From assembly GCA_025667525.1 (NCBI GenBank), contig CM046882.1, positions 212,706,592 through 212,770,591 on the forward strand: DNA of 64,000 nt. The letters run 5' to 3'. Source of the stretch: Glebionis coronaria. Taxonomy: Eukaryota > Streptophyta > Magnoliopsida > Asterales > Asteraceae. Every line of letters starts with the position of its first letter. Within the stretch, counting starts at the first letter, position 1. The notes beneath the pieces were generated by a model. The model ran no database searches, was not told the DNA's origin, and saw only the letters and a list, made by a program, of their open reading frames with translations. Below, one piece after another: positions 10,634 through 22,259 of this stretch. The translations under genes and the position numbers were made by a program.

Positions 10634-13600
10634 ATGGCTGCCCTGGTATACCAACCTGCTCACAATAAGGTCACTTATCTAGGAGATGGTCCATACCGTG
10701 ATGAGTTCACTGAGATTCTGGAATTCATTGAGGCTTCTAACCTCAGGTATGCTTTTACTGTGTGCCCCATTGTGTATGATAGTGTGATTCGTCAGTTTTG
10801 GGCTTTTGCTCGACTTGTGGCTGTGGTTGGCCGTCCACGAGAACTCCATGCTACCATAGATAGACGTTCTTATGTGGTTACTGAAGCTTCTATTCGGAGT
10901 TCCCTTCATCTTCAAGATGAAGGTGGTGTTGTTTCCATCCCCAATGCTGAGGTTTTGGAGGGGATGGCTGCTATTGGGTACAATCATGGGGGGAAGTTTA
11001 ACTTCCAAAAGAATCGGTTTTCCCCCCAATAGAAGCTACTAGTGCACTTTTTAATTTATTGTTTAAGTCCCAAGTCTGGGAGTTGGGATGCTTTTCCTAC
11101 TCCTTTGGCTACTGGTCTAATCTACATAGCACAGGGTAGGGTATTTAATTTCTCTCGTTATTTGTTTGATGGGATGGTTAGCAATCTTTCTAGTGCTGGT
11201 TCTAGGAAGAAATTTCTGATGTATCCTAGGTTTTTACAGCAGATACTTGTTTGTCTACCTCGTGATAGGGCGGAGCATGAGCCTTCTAAGCTTACTACTA
11301 AAGTATACTATAACATGGCTCATGGGTTTAGCGGGGAGTGGAGGCCCCTTACTGATGCAATGCTGGGCCTTGCTCAGGGTCCTCCTGATGTTGTTCCTAT
11401 GGTTGAACAAGCCGAGGAGGAACCTCAATTGGGTGATGACCCAATGGAGGAGGAGAATCCTGCTGGTGGTGCACCTAATGTGGTTGAGGAAGAGCCAATT
11501 GAGGAGGTGGTTGTTGAAAGGCCATCCACTTCCAAGGATGCTCCTTCTTCATTGCCACATTCGTCTCCATTTGTGGATACTCCCCCTCCTAGTCCTGTTC
11601 CACACTCTTCTGCTAAGCCTTCTGGTGCTAGTGCTCATGATGCTGACCCATTTATTGCTTCTGGTTCCAATGACGCCTTCCCTGACCCAAGTCCTCTTGG
11701 TGGAAAGCGGATGAGCCTATTACACTTACTTCTTTACTTGATCTCATGCACATGTACCATGAACGGATTCTTTCCTTGGAAGCAGATTTGAATCAACATC
11801 GTAAGCTTACCCGGGAATTTGTTCTTCCCATGGCTGATCAGATTAAAGCCTTGGAGACACAGCAGAGGCGAAGGAAGAAGCATGTGGTTTAATCTAATTC
11901 TGATGAGGAGGTTGAGGATCTTGTTGTAGATGGATTGAATTTGTTGGCGAAGGCTGCCTTTGCTGATAAGTTGTATGATGATCTGCCGATTCCTCCTACT
12001 TCATCCAACATTCCTTCTCCTGCTGCTGTACCCATACCAAAGGAAGATGTTGCTGGTCCTACTGCTGGTTCCACTGCTGGCCCATCTCATGATCCAAAGG
12101 GGAAAGGCCCCATGACTGATGCTCCCTCACCCCCCGCAAGCGTACACACAGACAACTTGAGGAGGATAGGTTGGGTGAGGAGGCTGCTCGAAGGATGAAA
12201 GCAGAAATTGACCAAGCTGCTCAGGCTGATGAGGAAGCGTTTCAGCAGCAGAGACGTGAACAGGTGCAGCATGATTCTATGCATTGGGATGATAGCGATT
12301 GGATGCGGGTGTTGACTATTCTTACCACGGATTATTCCCAGTTTACTGATCTCTTGGGTTCTGATGTGAATGAGCATAACTGTATTCCTCGAGCAATGGT
12401 GTTAATGCGCAAGCAACAGTTGGCGCTTGCTGCACAACTTCGTGAGAAGCGTAAGAACAGGCCTTTGACGAAAACTGAGGAGCGAAAGTAGATGCAGCGG
12501 TATGTGAAGTATCAATCGGCTGCTTATTTCACTACTGGTTGGACGTGGGAACGGGTTCGGGCATTGTCTTTTGATGAGCTTAAGGCGCTCTATGAACGAA
12601 TGATCAAGCATCAGAGAACCCCAATTCCAGAGCGTTTCATTTATCGTCCTCCTCCACGTGTAGTGCCCACTTCTCAACCTGCTGTTGCTACTGGTTCTAC
12701 ATCTGATCCTCCTCTTGGTTCTGCTGCTATTCCATCGGTTGTTGATGTTTCTACTGTTGGTACCACCCCTACACCTTGCTCCTCCTGTTTCTTCTCTAGG
12801 TCCTACTACCACCACCACCTATGCTACCACTACCACCACCACTGCTACTCCTGCTATGGAATCACCATCACTACCCGTGCCTGGTCCTCAACCTATTCCT
12901 TCTTCTGGTGCAGCTCCTGTTGATCCTTTGGATGGGCAAACTATTGATTCCACTTCTACTGATCCCACTCCTGCTGCTAAGGTAAAGGTAAAGGTTGAAC
13001 CCTCGCCTAGTGCTCCCAACCCTCGCCGTTCCATCCGCAAGCAATTGGCTAGACGTGCTAGACGCGGCAAGTCTGTTTCCTATGAGAAGCGTGCTCCCGA
13101 AAATCTTATTGATGCAGCTTCCGATAGTGACTCCGACTTGCCATTGGGTAATGGATCTATTACAGGTTGGACGGTTACGCCTTCCACGACTCTACCTGGT
13201 ACTGTCTCTCATAGGATTACTCTTAGCGATGGTTCTGTTCGGTTTGCTTCGGGTTTGCAAGGTATTTTGTCCTGGGCGGATCGTAAAGATCTTATGGCTT
13301 TATATGGGTTTGTGGATGCTTGTATGCCTGTTCATCCTAGTGATGTGCCCTCCTGGCCTGGTCTACGAGTATGGGCTGATTTGAAGATGATGCTTGATGC
13401 CCCTCCCCATGCTCCTGTTTCTGGTGTCTGGAAGGACCAGCCACAATGGGTCATTCAGCGATGGAAGTTATATGCTGGCTGTGGTGTGCATGTGTTAGAG
13501 TTGGAGTCTGGTCTTATGGTGTTCATGCTCACAGATTTGGATTATCCGTTGACGATTGCTTCGATGGAGGCCATGCTTGCTTGTCACTTGCAGATTTCTA

Positions 13601-13697
13601 ATGCCCCTTCCGGAATGAGTCTTCTATGGCAACTACACTGGTGGAAGGGATTCAAGCTCGTTTGCAAGCTGATAAGGTGGCTGCTTCTGGTCTGTGA
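10634..13697 (+). pseudogene. Copia-B extra 3' ORF (SIRE 'env-like' position), broken
   Basis: The ATG at 10634 (ATCCATGGC, good context) opens a frame with TAG at 11030, where a Trp codon is expected from the surrounding PQ.KLLVHF text. It then shifts frame near 11705, has TAA at 11890, shifts near 12130, has TAG at 12489, and shifts near 12770 and again near 13610, ending at TGA 13695-13697. Visible parts are a globular N-terminal region, a Pro/Ser/Thr-rich linker, a Q/R/E-rich helical segment (about 12150-12490), a second Thr/Pro-rich linker and a C-terminal block around WKLYAGCGVHVLEL. I see no signal peptide or convincing membrane anchor. Similar ORFs follow pol in many Asteraceae copia elements (from memory). 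Function is unknown; database names such as synaptobrevin/longin-like should not be trusted. Confidence 0.7.
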
Positions 13698-14039
13698 TAT
13701 GGTTGGTTTGTAAGTTTTTATGTTTATTGTTTTTTGTTTATCTGTTCATACTGCAATTCTTTTCACCAATATGTAAAGTGATTAGTGACTTTCATTCATT
13801 ATAGGTATAAAAAAATGAAAAAAAAATATACTTTTTTATATAATATCTGCTTATACTTTAAACAAATCATGGATTTTACACTTGTGAATACAATACCATC
13901 TGCTGTTTCAAACTTTGGGTTCCCGTTGCTGATTCACACTTGTGCTGGCTGCTTGTTTCATCTGGTGTTGGACTTGGTCCTCACAACAAATGGTCCTCAA
14001 CTCACCATGTCTAACCGACAAGAAAGAGTTGATTCACTT
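13698..14039 (+). other. Copia-B 3' non-coding region, proximal part
   Basis: AT-rich untranslated sequence with an A-run near 13818. No gene or structured repeat was recognised before the tandem block at 14040. Confidence 0.5.
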
Positions 14040-14500
14040 TGAGGGTACGGCTCCTGGTGTGATTCTCAAATCCGTTGATGGTTGCCAGGTTACCCAAAAC
14101 TGGATGGTTTTGACTTGCCATGGTCCTCGACTGAAAAGTGGCTAATCCAAGGGGGTACGGCTCTTGGTAAAGATTTTATCAAATCCGTTGATAGCTGTAA
14201 TAGCTTGCTTAAAGCTATAGGGTTTTCAACTCACCGATGCTTCATTGCTAAGAGTTGGCGAGTCCAGAGGGGTACGGCTTCTGGTAAAGACATATCAAAT
14301 CCGTTGACGGCTGTGATGGTTTGCCTAAAATCATCAGGGTACTCCCACTCACCATTGATTCACGTTCTAAGAGTTGGGCTGGGTTCTGGTCTCCCAGGGT
14401 GATGCTTATTCCACCAGAAAGACTGGCTAGCCCAAGAGCGAGCAGCTACTTGGTAAAGGCTCATCAAATCTGCTCATGTTGCTATAAAGATTCAACACGA
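14040..14500 (+). repeat. Tandem repeat of about 110-125 bp, three to four units
   Basis: The core GGGTACGGCTCCTGGT followed by TCAAATCCGTTGATGG recurs at about 14043, 14153 and 14268. A degenerate fourth copy lies near 14440-14480. Units are diverged. The block lies between the extra ORF and the lost 3' LTR. Confidence 0.7.
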
Positions 14501-14869
14501 TGCTGATTTGTTTCATGCTTTGGAGAAGCTTCTAGTGTTCCATGTGGCGGCGGTTCTTATGTTTCTTATCTTGCTGATGCTGCTGTTTCTTTTGCTCTTC
14601 CAACCTTTGTTTCGTGGTTTTTTGTGATTGTGATTTATTAGGTTCATCGTCATCATAGAAGCCTCTCGTGTTCGTTTTACGGATCACTCGAGCTTCGATC
14701 GTTACCTTTGAAGATTCTGATATCCGATGATATGCTTTAATGTTCTAATGTTTATCTTATTATCATAATTCATAAACGGCTATAGATTATTCGTTTTACC
14801 CTTTCCATGCTCGAAATTAAGCATTCGAATTTCGTCTCTAGTATGGGGGTGTTTCACCCTTAGACTCGA

Positions 14870-14912
14870 AACATTGAGGACAATGTTAAGTTTTAGTATG
14901 GGGGGGGGGGGT
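14870..14912 (+). promoter_or_regulatory. Internal hairpin plus PPT-like tract of Athila-F
   Basis: AACATTG-AGGA-CAATGTT is a perfect 7-bp stem with a 4-nt loop (14870-14887). AGTATG plus a long G-run follows from about 14895. The tract repeats this element's own terminal PPT at 16267. Confidence 0.7.
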
Positions 14913-16266
14913 GAGTAGATACTTCACCTTGCTTACGTCATCACGCAATCCAATTTTCATATTTTGTTATTGTTTTATGCAAAATAACGATAAAAATGGC
15001 CAAATTTTAATTTTTTTTTGTTTTTCATAAGTGTTTAAGACACGAATGTAGGTTTTCCGATGGTGAGAATAGGAGTAATTTTTTACTCGACCGTGCGTGT
15101 TGAGCACTTAGCTTCGATTCCTTAACTTTTAAGGCTAAGTCTCATTAAATTGAGCATGAGAAATGATAGAGTTAATTATAAGCTACTATGCTAAACGTAG
15201 AGTACTCGTATTCTTTCAAAAACTCATGTGTCATAATTATTTGCTTTTTCTCCCTACGCTTTTATAATAAATTGTTAATAAATATTGACTTAGCGGTTTA
15301 GTCTCTATTGTTGGTTTCTAATTTGTTTTAATAGCTTCCATGTAATTAAACTGGGAAAACCTTAAGGTATCGCCAGGGTCACGGTTTTGAAGTATTGGCA
15401 ACCGAATAATCAAAGGCTTCCCAAATAATAATTTAAGTTCCTCGTCACCTAAATCAAGCAAAAATTCGAAGCTCATAAGGCCGAAAAATCTATGCGAAAA
15501 TTGAAAGTGAATGTCTTAAATCTTGAACCTTAAAGATCCAAAATTTTCTTTAGCGTGAGGATATACGTCAAGTCATAATAAACACCTCATGGCGAGGTTA
15601 AATAAAAGACAAGGACATGAACGAAGTCATAATAAAAGCTCCATGGCGGAGTTGAATAAAAGATGGAGGTAAACCATGATAATCAAAGCCACCGATGATG
15701 AGGTGGGTCATAAAATTCATGGTAATAAGTCTCATGTTCAAAATCATTATAAAACCGTGTTTATCGATCCTTCTTGTTGACTTAATTTTTTGACATCGTT
15801 GTCTATTAGGATGAATTATTAATTCGATGGTTTTGTTTACACCGTTAAGACTCTATTTTTGGACCTAATCTCTATCTACGCATAAGTCAAAAATGTATCC
15901 TCGTGATCATTAAGACAAAAATAAAATATAAGAGATACACCTTAGAAATAAGGGAGTCTAAGTACGTGATTAGAGCATATGAGTAGTGTTAGCATTACTA
16001 ACTTATAATGACAATAATCTTGTTTCACGCTTAGCATGGAATTGGGTGAAAATCGAGGATGACGAAATTATTTCTAACGAAGCATTCACGTGTTCTTATT
16101 CTATGATCCTAAACGTCTCATTTTGCTATTAAAACAATATATTATGTCTAAAACGCATGTAGTAGTTTATTTAAATTTACATATTCAATAAATGTCACCT
16201 AAAAATGAATTTTGGAAGTGATCTGATATTTAATTCTAGCATTGCGTGAGGACACGAAAATGGTTT

Positions 16267-16278
16267 AGTATGGGGGTG
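16267..16278 (+). promoter_or_regulatory. Terminal polypurine tract of Athila-F
   Basis: AGTATGGGGGTG lies immediately before the LTR start TGATGAGG at 16279. Confidence 0.75.
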
Positions 16279-18660
16279 TGATGAGGCTGCATTTATACAT
16301 AGTCTCATCGTCCAAATCGGGCTTAAAACGATTAAAAATATCATAAAATACCCCAAAATATGCTTGTGTTTGTTCATTGTGTAGTTTAGGTACGGATATC
16401 GTGAAATCAACAAAAGATCAAAGGAATCTAGCAAAAACGAACACGGGAAATGAAGTCGCACAAAGAACCGGACCCAAATGTTGATTTTCCATTGAATTCC
16501 TTGAAGTTTGAAGATTTAACAAGATTGGTCCCTCAAGTTTAAAGACTTGGCATTTTATACCTTTGTAAATCACTAAAATTGCATTGTGGCCCTTAAATGT
16601 CAAGAAGTTACATTATGAGTCCTTGGAAAATGTCAAATTTACAAGAAAGGTCCTTGTTTAAAGTTAAGAAATATCCTGTGCCAAATATGACAACTTGGTC
16701 ATAGTTGTTATTAAAGGAAATTGAAGATTGGCTGTTGGAAACTTCAAATGACAAGAAAAGGGAAGACTAGGGACTATTTTTGCCATCTATGAAACCCATA
16801 CCCGTTTATTACCCCTGTTGAGCCCACCTTAAACCCAAAATCCCACTCCCCATCCTTCATACTCGGTTTTGAGCCCAAGTCAAACAACCAGACAACACCA
16901 TACTATCTCTCCCACGTCACCCTCCAACTCACCCCTCTCCTCCACTCACAAACCTCCACGTCTGCCACCCAGCTACCTCACCCCACTTAACCCATTTCAG
17001 ACGAATTATTTTATTACTCATTTTCTCTCTAATCATATTTATCCCTAACCCACCCCTTAACACAGATTAAAAACCCACTATTCACCCTCACCTCCCATAA
17101 TAAACCATAATCATCTATTTGTTTAAATCAAAGGGTTTTTACCCCAAACTTAGCAGAAACTTGATTAATCCCATCCTCATCAAAACCCAACTCATAAAAC
17201 ACTATCCCGTTACTAAAAGGACCCCACCAGTGTTCCCCTGCTCCCCCTCTTATGGAAAATTTTTCATCTTGGCAGCAATCCAATGTCTCAAGACCAAAAC
17301 TTGGTCCCAAAGTTTACTTTGAACGTTCAAGATCATTCCAACAGCTAGCACATCAAGTACAAGATCACATGAGGCATTTGACTGATTTTTCAAAATGAAA
17401 ACTTGAGGGCAGCTTTGTAAATTCGTAGTTAGGGTTTCTCTTATCAATGCAGTTCTAGAATCCTCTCTTCAGTAGTATAAATATGGTGGATTGTACCCTA
17501 TTTTATTTTGTTCAAGATTTTAAAATTTTGTAAACCTTTTTTATGGAAATAGTTAAAGTTATAAAAAAAGCCTTGCAATTTTCATTCTGAGTTCCATTTC
17601 TTTTAGTGCATTTTAAATTTTATGTTTGTGTGATTGTGAAAGTTTCATTTTATTGATACCAAAATTTTCATGAAAAGTCATTTTATTTTGAGAAAAATCT
17701 TGGGAGCCTTAGCAATATATGTGATCCTAACAGCGTAATTCTGACAAAATTAAGCCATGGGGAGTATATGTTGTTAAGTTATTTGTTTGAGTTGGTTACA
17801 TTACATTTGGTTCACAAAATTGGTTTCAAGAGGTTTTTCTGAAAAATCAGATTTTTTTACTCTTTTTTGGTTAACACTTACTGTTCACATAAGCCCTAAT
17901 AAGCTGCTTGACAACAGCTCATTGGTGACTTATTTGAAATTGAATTTGTTTCTCCTTGTTTGTTTTTGTTTCATAGGAATATTAAGAGGACAAAAGCCCA
18001 AGGTTTGACTGTTGTAGTCTCCTTGGGCTTGGACTGTTGTAGTCCATCCTTGTGCATCTCTAACAGCCTCTTCCAAGGTCCTAAAATTAGAAACATAAGC
18101 TAATCATGGAGATGGCAATCAACAACCATGCACTGGTTTGGATGTAAATCAGTGGAGGTATAGATTGAACCTCCATATTTAGCTTAAGTGGTGAGTGTGT
18201 GATTTTTTTTAGTTATCTGTTTGAATGCTAAGTGATAGTATTTGTTTATGGTTATTTGCTATTAGATGCATGTGAGATAGACTTAAGATAGGTTTTGAAG
18301 TGGTTTAAAGATTTTTGTTGGCTTAAGCAGATTTTAAGTGGTGTTTGGTTTTTTTCTTAATCTACTTTTGGATACCAATTAGTAGGTTACATACAGCCTC
18401 ACATACTTCATTAAGTAGTATAAGAATAGTTTAGGTTTTGGTTTGCTTGTTTGTGGTCTTAAAATATAATTAGTGTGTTTCAAGTTTGCCATAAAACTGT
18501 CTAAACAAATCAGTAGGCCTTTTTAGACTTTATTTTGTTTTGGACTTGGAAATTCTACACTTTGTTAGTTTAGGGTGTTTTTTAGGCCTACTTATCATTT
18601 GTATGGTGATTGGTTAGCTTATTGTCAAGCTTTGATCATCCAAAGTTCACCTTAGGTGCC
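16279..18660 (+). repeat. Athila-F 3' LTR, truncated
   Basis: Begins TGATGAGGCTGCATTTATAC, closely matching the starts of the Athila-D LTRs at 35019 and 47375, and follows a polypurine tract. TATAAATA is at 17476-17483. Similarity to the Athila-D LTR fades in the 3' half. The LTR should be about 4 kb, but it is cut at about 18660 by minus-strand copia sequence. The exact right edge is uncertain. Confidence 0.7.
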
Positions 18661-18819
18661 AAATTTTTGGAAATACATTTTCTATTTAGAAATATGTATT
18701 TCCAACAATCTCCCCCTAAGGGATGTCACTCTTTACATTGTCCTAAATAGTCTATAGCTCGTGATCTATGCTAACAATGATGTGACCGAGACTTTCTTTG
18801 GAAAAACGTATTTCCAACA
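18661..18819 (-). repeat. Minus-strand copia LTR fragments
   Basis: Read on the minus strand, TGTTGGAAATACG starts at 18819 and resembles the first 80-100 bases of the Copia-C LTR, including TCTCGGTCAC. Further left, a purine tract (AGGGGGAGAT, 18717-18708) is followed by a second TGTTGGAAATAC at 18707. The pattern fits a minus-strand copia reduced by internal deletion to part of its 5' LTR, its PPT and the start of its 3' LTR. The left boundary is not resolved. Confidence 0.55.
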
Positions 18820-19872
18820 AAACAACGATATCAATCGTACACACAGTGTCAACAGATAAATTCAGATGTGACGAGGCGACCAACATTCGTGAACAAGAAC
18901 CATGTGATTCTATCATATTATGTTCTCCATCATTCAGGTCCAACCTCGTAAATTGCTAATCTTGTGAATACATTATAATATATGATCTTTGCACGTGATA
19001 AATACCTAACACTTGTGTTTAAAAGGTATTTAATTTACGTTTCAAGTACACTCATTAATTTGAGGGAGAGCTTGTGTAAATCATGAAGATAATTGGATTT
19101 GCATTTTTCTTCCCAAATTTTCTTAAATGTTATTAAATCAATTGATATTAAAAACATCGATTGGGTTAATATTTTTAATATGGGGGAGAAAATGTGATTT
19201 AATATGGGAGATGATTAATCACAAATGGTTTGACTTAACGTGATAGCTCATCCCGACATGTGCGAAATGTTTTCGGATATCGTGGCATATGTTAAGGGGG
19301 AGCAAAATAGATTTGGATATCAAAATGGATTTCATGGTGACATACACATAGCCAAAACATCTCTATTTACGACGGTGAAGATTGTGGTGACATAAGGATG
19401 GTAGGATAGGTCAAAGTCCAATGATTCTTATAGAACCGGAGGAATCTTCCCAAGGACATTCCATAGATAGAAATAGTAGTCCTTAGGAAGGATGGAGAAA
19501 GATTGTGAACGTAGCTGAATGCCGACCAAGTACTTAAGTTAGCACTGGAACAATCACAACAAGGTGCTAGTTATGACGTATTGGTAAGCATTGAAAGGGT
19601 TGAAGAATGAAAAAGAATTGTAAAGATAAAGGGTGTAAAGAAAAAAGCCCTCCTTACAACTTAAGAAGAAACCGGGTCAATACATATGCTATTGAGATCA
19701 TTTTTAATGATGCTTGATATTGAAGATAAGACATCATAGACCCAGTGATGCAATGCACAACCCTTCCCAGCTAACTCAGATTTCTCTTAAAAGGTATTTG
19801 TTTTATTCACACGGAGAAACGCATTATCTATCGATTTATTCACTCCGAATATATTGATATTGAAAAGATGGC
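18820..19872 (+). mobile_element. Copia-C-family 3' region, older copy (Copia-C')
   Basis: Collinear with the untranslated 3' region of Copia-C at about 62550-63590. A well-matched stretch from about 19370 includes GCCGACCAAGTACTTAAG. Two purine tracts, TTGAGGGAGAGC (19060) and TTAAGGGGGAGCA (19292), have counterparts at 62771 and 62957. It has no coding capacity. It is truncated on the left by the minus-strand copia and on the right by the Athila(-) LTR. Confidence 0.75.
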
Positions 19873-21086
19873 TGATTGTGGTAAAAATACGACCTTTTAG
19901 GAAAAAGGCGTATTAGCGGTAAGTATTAAACAATTGATTTAGGAAAATCAAGTGTTAATGACCCAAAGGTAAAAGCTCGTTTCCTAATGAGGTATATGTG
20001 TGTGAATAATTCGTAATTGATTTGAGATTAATATTAGAAAGAAGGGGATGAGAAAATAGAATGACGAAGACGTTAAAATTATTACTACGACGACTAAAAC
20101 TAAAACCGTAAAAAGAGCTAAAATAAAAATAAATTCTAAAAATTCCCAAAAAATTACCAAAAATCAAAATAAAAAACTAAGAGTTTACAAATGATCAAAA
20201 CTTTTTCAAACCTTTTAATTAATTAAATATTAATTTTTAAATGCTAATTAAAGCCCTAAAAATCAAAATAATTATTAAAAAGCCCAAATAAAGATTTTTC
20301 ACTTTGTAAACCTCTAAAATGACTAAATAAGACTAAAAACTATTTTTATAAACTTTTTAAACTAATTAAAACTATTTAAAATGATTAAAAACTATTAAAA
20401 ACTTAAAATAATTCTAGAAATTAGAAAAATGATGATAAAACTAATCTAAGAGTTGTAAAAATCCTATTTTAATGTATTAAAACTAAGAAAAATATAAAAA
20501 GTGTAAAAATGTGAAATTTGAAATTTAATAATAAAATAATATTAAAATAATATTAAAAATCCAAAAATTATAAAAATTCTAAAAACTTGTAAACTAGTTT
20601 ATTTTAACCTAAATAATCAGAAAATGAAAGTGAAATTACCAAAATACCCCTAATGGGCTAAAAACCAAAACAGTCAACATTAATGGGCAAAATGTGCCCA
20701 AAAAGTCAAACTTGGCCCAAATGACCTGAAAAAGCCCTTTCTGACTCAAAGTTTAATTCTAAACACAAAAGTTTGAAGGCCCAAAAGCTGGTTTTGAGCT
20801 TATGACAGCTTAAAAGGTCAACAACTTATTCATATTGGGCCAATAAGCCCATTAAGCAATAAGCCAATACCATAAGCTCTAATTAAACACACAACCTTCT
20901 TTTGAGATGCCTAAGAGATATGTGGAAAGAAATTTTGAAAAAGCACACTCAATAAGCCAGAAATAAGCAAAGTAAAATTTCACTAAAAGACAAAATAGTC
21001 GACTTAGAATTCTAGACCACCTCAGACCTTCTAATAAGTTGCAAAAGACTCTAAATGACTTAATTAAGTCAAATCAACAAAGAAAG
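19873..21086 (-). repeat. Athila-like LTR end, minus strand, truncated
   Basis: The reverse complement ends CACAATCA at 19873, matching the Athila-D LTR end TACAATCA, and follows that LTR leftward through its very AT-rich 3' portion. No primer site adjoins 19873, so this is a 3' LTR end. Copia-C homology on the left stops exactly at 19872, which supports the boundary. The other edge is cut by the Copia-C LTR at 21087. Confidence 0.75.
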
Positions 21087-21387
21087 TGTTGGAAATACGT
21101 TTTACGTATATAGAAAGTCTCGGTCACTCCAACAATGTAGTTATAGGCTCGTAGTAATGTTAAGTTTCATTTATTAAATAGCCCGACCCATGAGCATGTT
21201 CATGGGCCGGAAGCCCAAGTCCATTAAGGACTTGGGGGTATTTAAACCTCTTTCCACCATGGAAAGAGGTGTTGGTTGTTTCATTTCTTGTTTTCAATAT
21301 AACAAAGTTCTTTCATTTCTCTCTCTAAGTTTCTCTCTCTAGAAAACATCAACCCCCTTGTTTCACAAAGATTATCATTGTTCTACA
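21087..21387 (+). repeat. Copia-C 5' LTR
   Basis: Begins TGTTGGAAATACG and ends GTTCTACA; the primer site follows after two bases. Length is 301 bp, short for the SIRE lineage. A TATTTAAA at 21239-21246 is the best promoter candidate. GAAAG (21082-21086) would be the left target duplication. Confidence 0.8.
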
Positions 21388-21389
21388 AT

Positions 21390-21402
21390 TGGTATCAAGA
21401 GC
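21390..21402 (+). promoter_or_regulatory. Primer binding site of Copia-C, tRNA-iMet type
   Basis: TGGTATCAAGAGC fits TGGTATCAGAGC with one extra A, two bases after the LTR. Confidence 0.75.
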
Positions 21403-21709
21403 ATGGGATGAAATATAGGTTTGTTTTTAGTGTTGCGTATTGTTTTATAAACATTTCGTAGGGTGTTGTGTAGTTCTTGCCGAATCTTCAAATTTTTTTT
21501 GTGTTTGATCGTAGTTTCAAGTAGTGTAACGTAGTGATTCATGTTATAGTGTTTTTGGTATCTTGGTTTTGGTTAAAACACAATCTTTCTTGGATCAAAA
21601 GTGCAAAAAGGTCTTGTGTTCTTCATTCCAAAATTCAAGCTAACATCTCCATCGGAAAGTACAAGTGAAAAGGGGCTTCCATCGTAATAACCATCACCAT
21701 CGGAAAGTG

Positions 21710-22095
21710 TTTGGTTCCACATTGCGATACTGGGATTTCAATACTTATTCCGATCTGGACATTCCGATCGTTCTTTGCGATCTGGGATTCCGACGGTTAT
21801 AAGGAAGTTTTAAGTCGTTACTCTGCCTAAATTTTGTCAGCTATATTCCGATCTGAATCATTCCGATAGGACTTTGCGATCTGAACATTTCGACAGCTTT
21901 GAATTGCGATCTAGGCATTCCGATACCATCATCATTCCGACAAGGTAACATTGCGATCTGAGCATTCCGATCTGAATCATTCTGACAAGCACTTTGCGAT
22001 CTGAATCATTTCGACAGCTTTGCATTACGATCTAAGCATTCCGATAGTAAGATATTCCGATCTGGGTATTCCGACAGAAAGAACATTTCGATAGA
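21710..22095 (+). repeat. ATTCCGATCTG/TTGCGATCTG motif array in Copia-C leader
   Basis: About twenty loosely spaced copies of a 10-13 bp motif with core ATT(C/G)CGAT or TTTGCGATCTG sit in the untranslated leader between primer site and gag. Spacing is irregular, so this is a dispersed cluster rather than a strict tandem repeat. Similar clusters lie at 31750-32180 and in the Athila-E LTRs. Confidence 0.75.
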
Positions 22096-22259
22096 ACCTA
22101 TTTTTAGATACTTAGTGGATTTCTTCTATTTGGCATTTAATTTGGTAATTTGGTAAAATTTCAAAAGCAAACACAACAACAAGATAACAACACAAAAAAC
22201 TCATAACCTTATTTCATTGTTCGATCATTTTGGATAATCTTTTCTCAAGGGATCATAAA

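Larger units (their letters stand above)
3098..14587 (+). mobile_element. Copia-B: decayed SIRE-like copia retrotransposon with extra 3' ORF, 3' LTR lost
   Basis: Order: 5' LTR, tRNA-iMet-type primer site, gag with two separated zinc knuckles, protease, integrase, reverse transcriptase, RNase H, a spacer of about 0.6 kb, an extra ORF of about 3 kb, and a repeat-bearing 3' region. Copia gene order (integrase before RT) is clear. A long ORF downstream of pol is the hallmark of the SIRE/Maximus lineage, where it is often called env-like; assignment to that lineage is inference. Many stops and frameshifts show that this copy is dead. The 3' LTR is not found: sequence homologous to an Athila 3' region starts at about 14588. 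Confidence 0.8.
14588..16278 (+). mobile_element. Athila-F: 3' non-coding region of an Athila-like gypsy element, 5'-truncated
   Basis: From CTTCCAACCTTTGTTTCGTGG onward this is collinear with about 45688-47374 of Athila-D, including the hairpin plus purine-tract modules and the final tract before the LTR. It carries no coding sequence. The gag-pol part is missing and the left edge abuts Copia-B 3' sequence, indicating a deletion or recombination junction rather than a clean insertion. Confidence 0.8.

Noticed and set aside
10634..13697. Host gene for a synaptobrevin/longin-like or xylulose kinase-like protein
   Set aside because: Such names are attached to similar Asteraceae ORFs, but no motif of those families is visible. 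Position after copia pol and decay show it belongs to the retrotransposon.
13785..14506. Short overlapping ORFs in the tandem repeat block
   Set aside because: They follow the repeat and have inconsistent frames and no recognisable domain.
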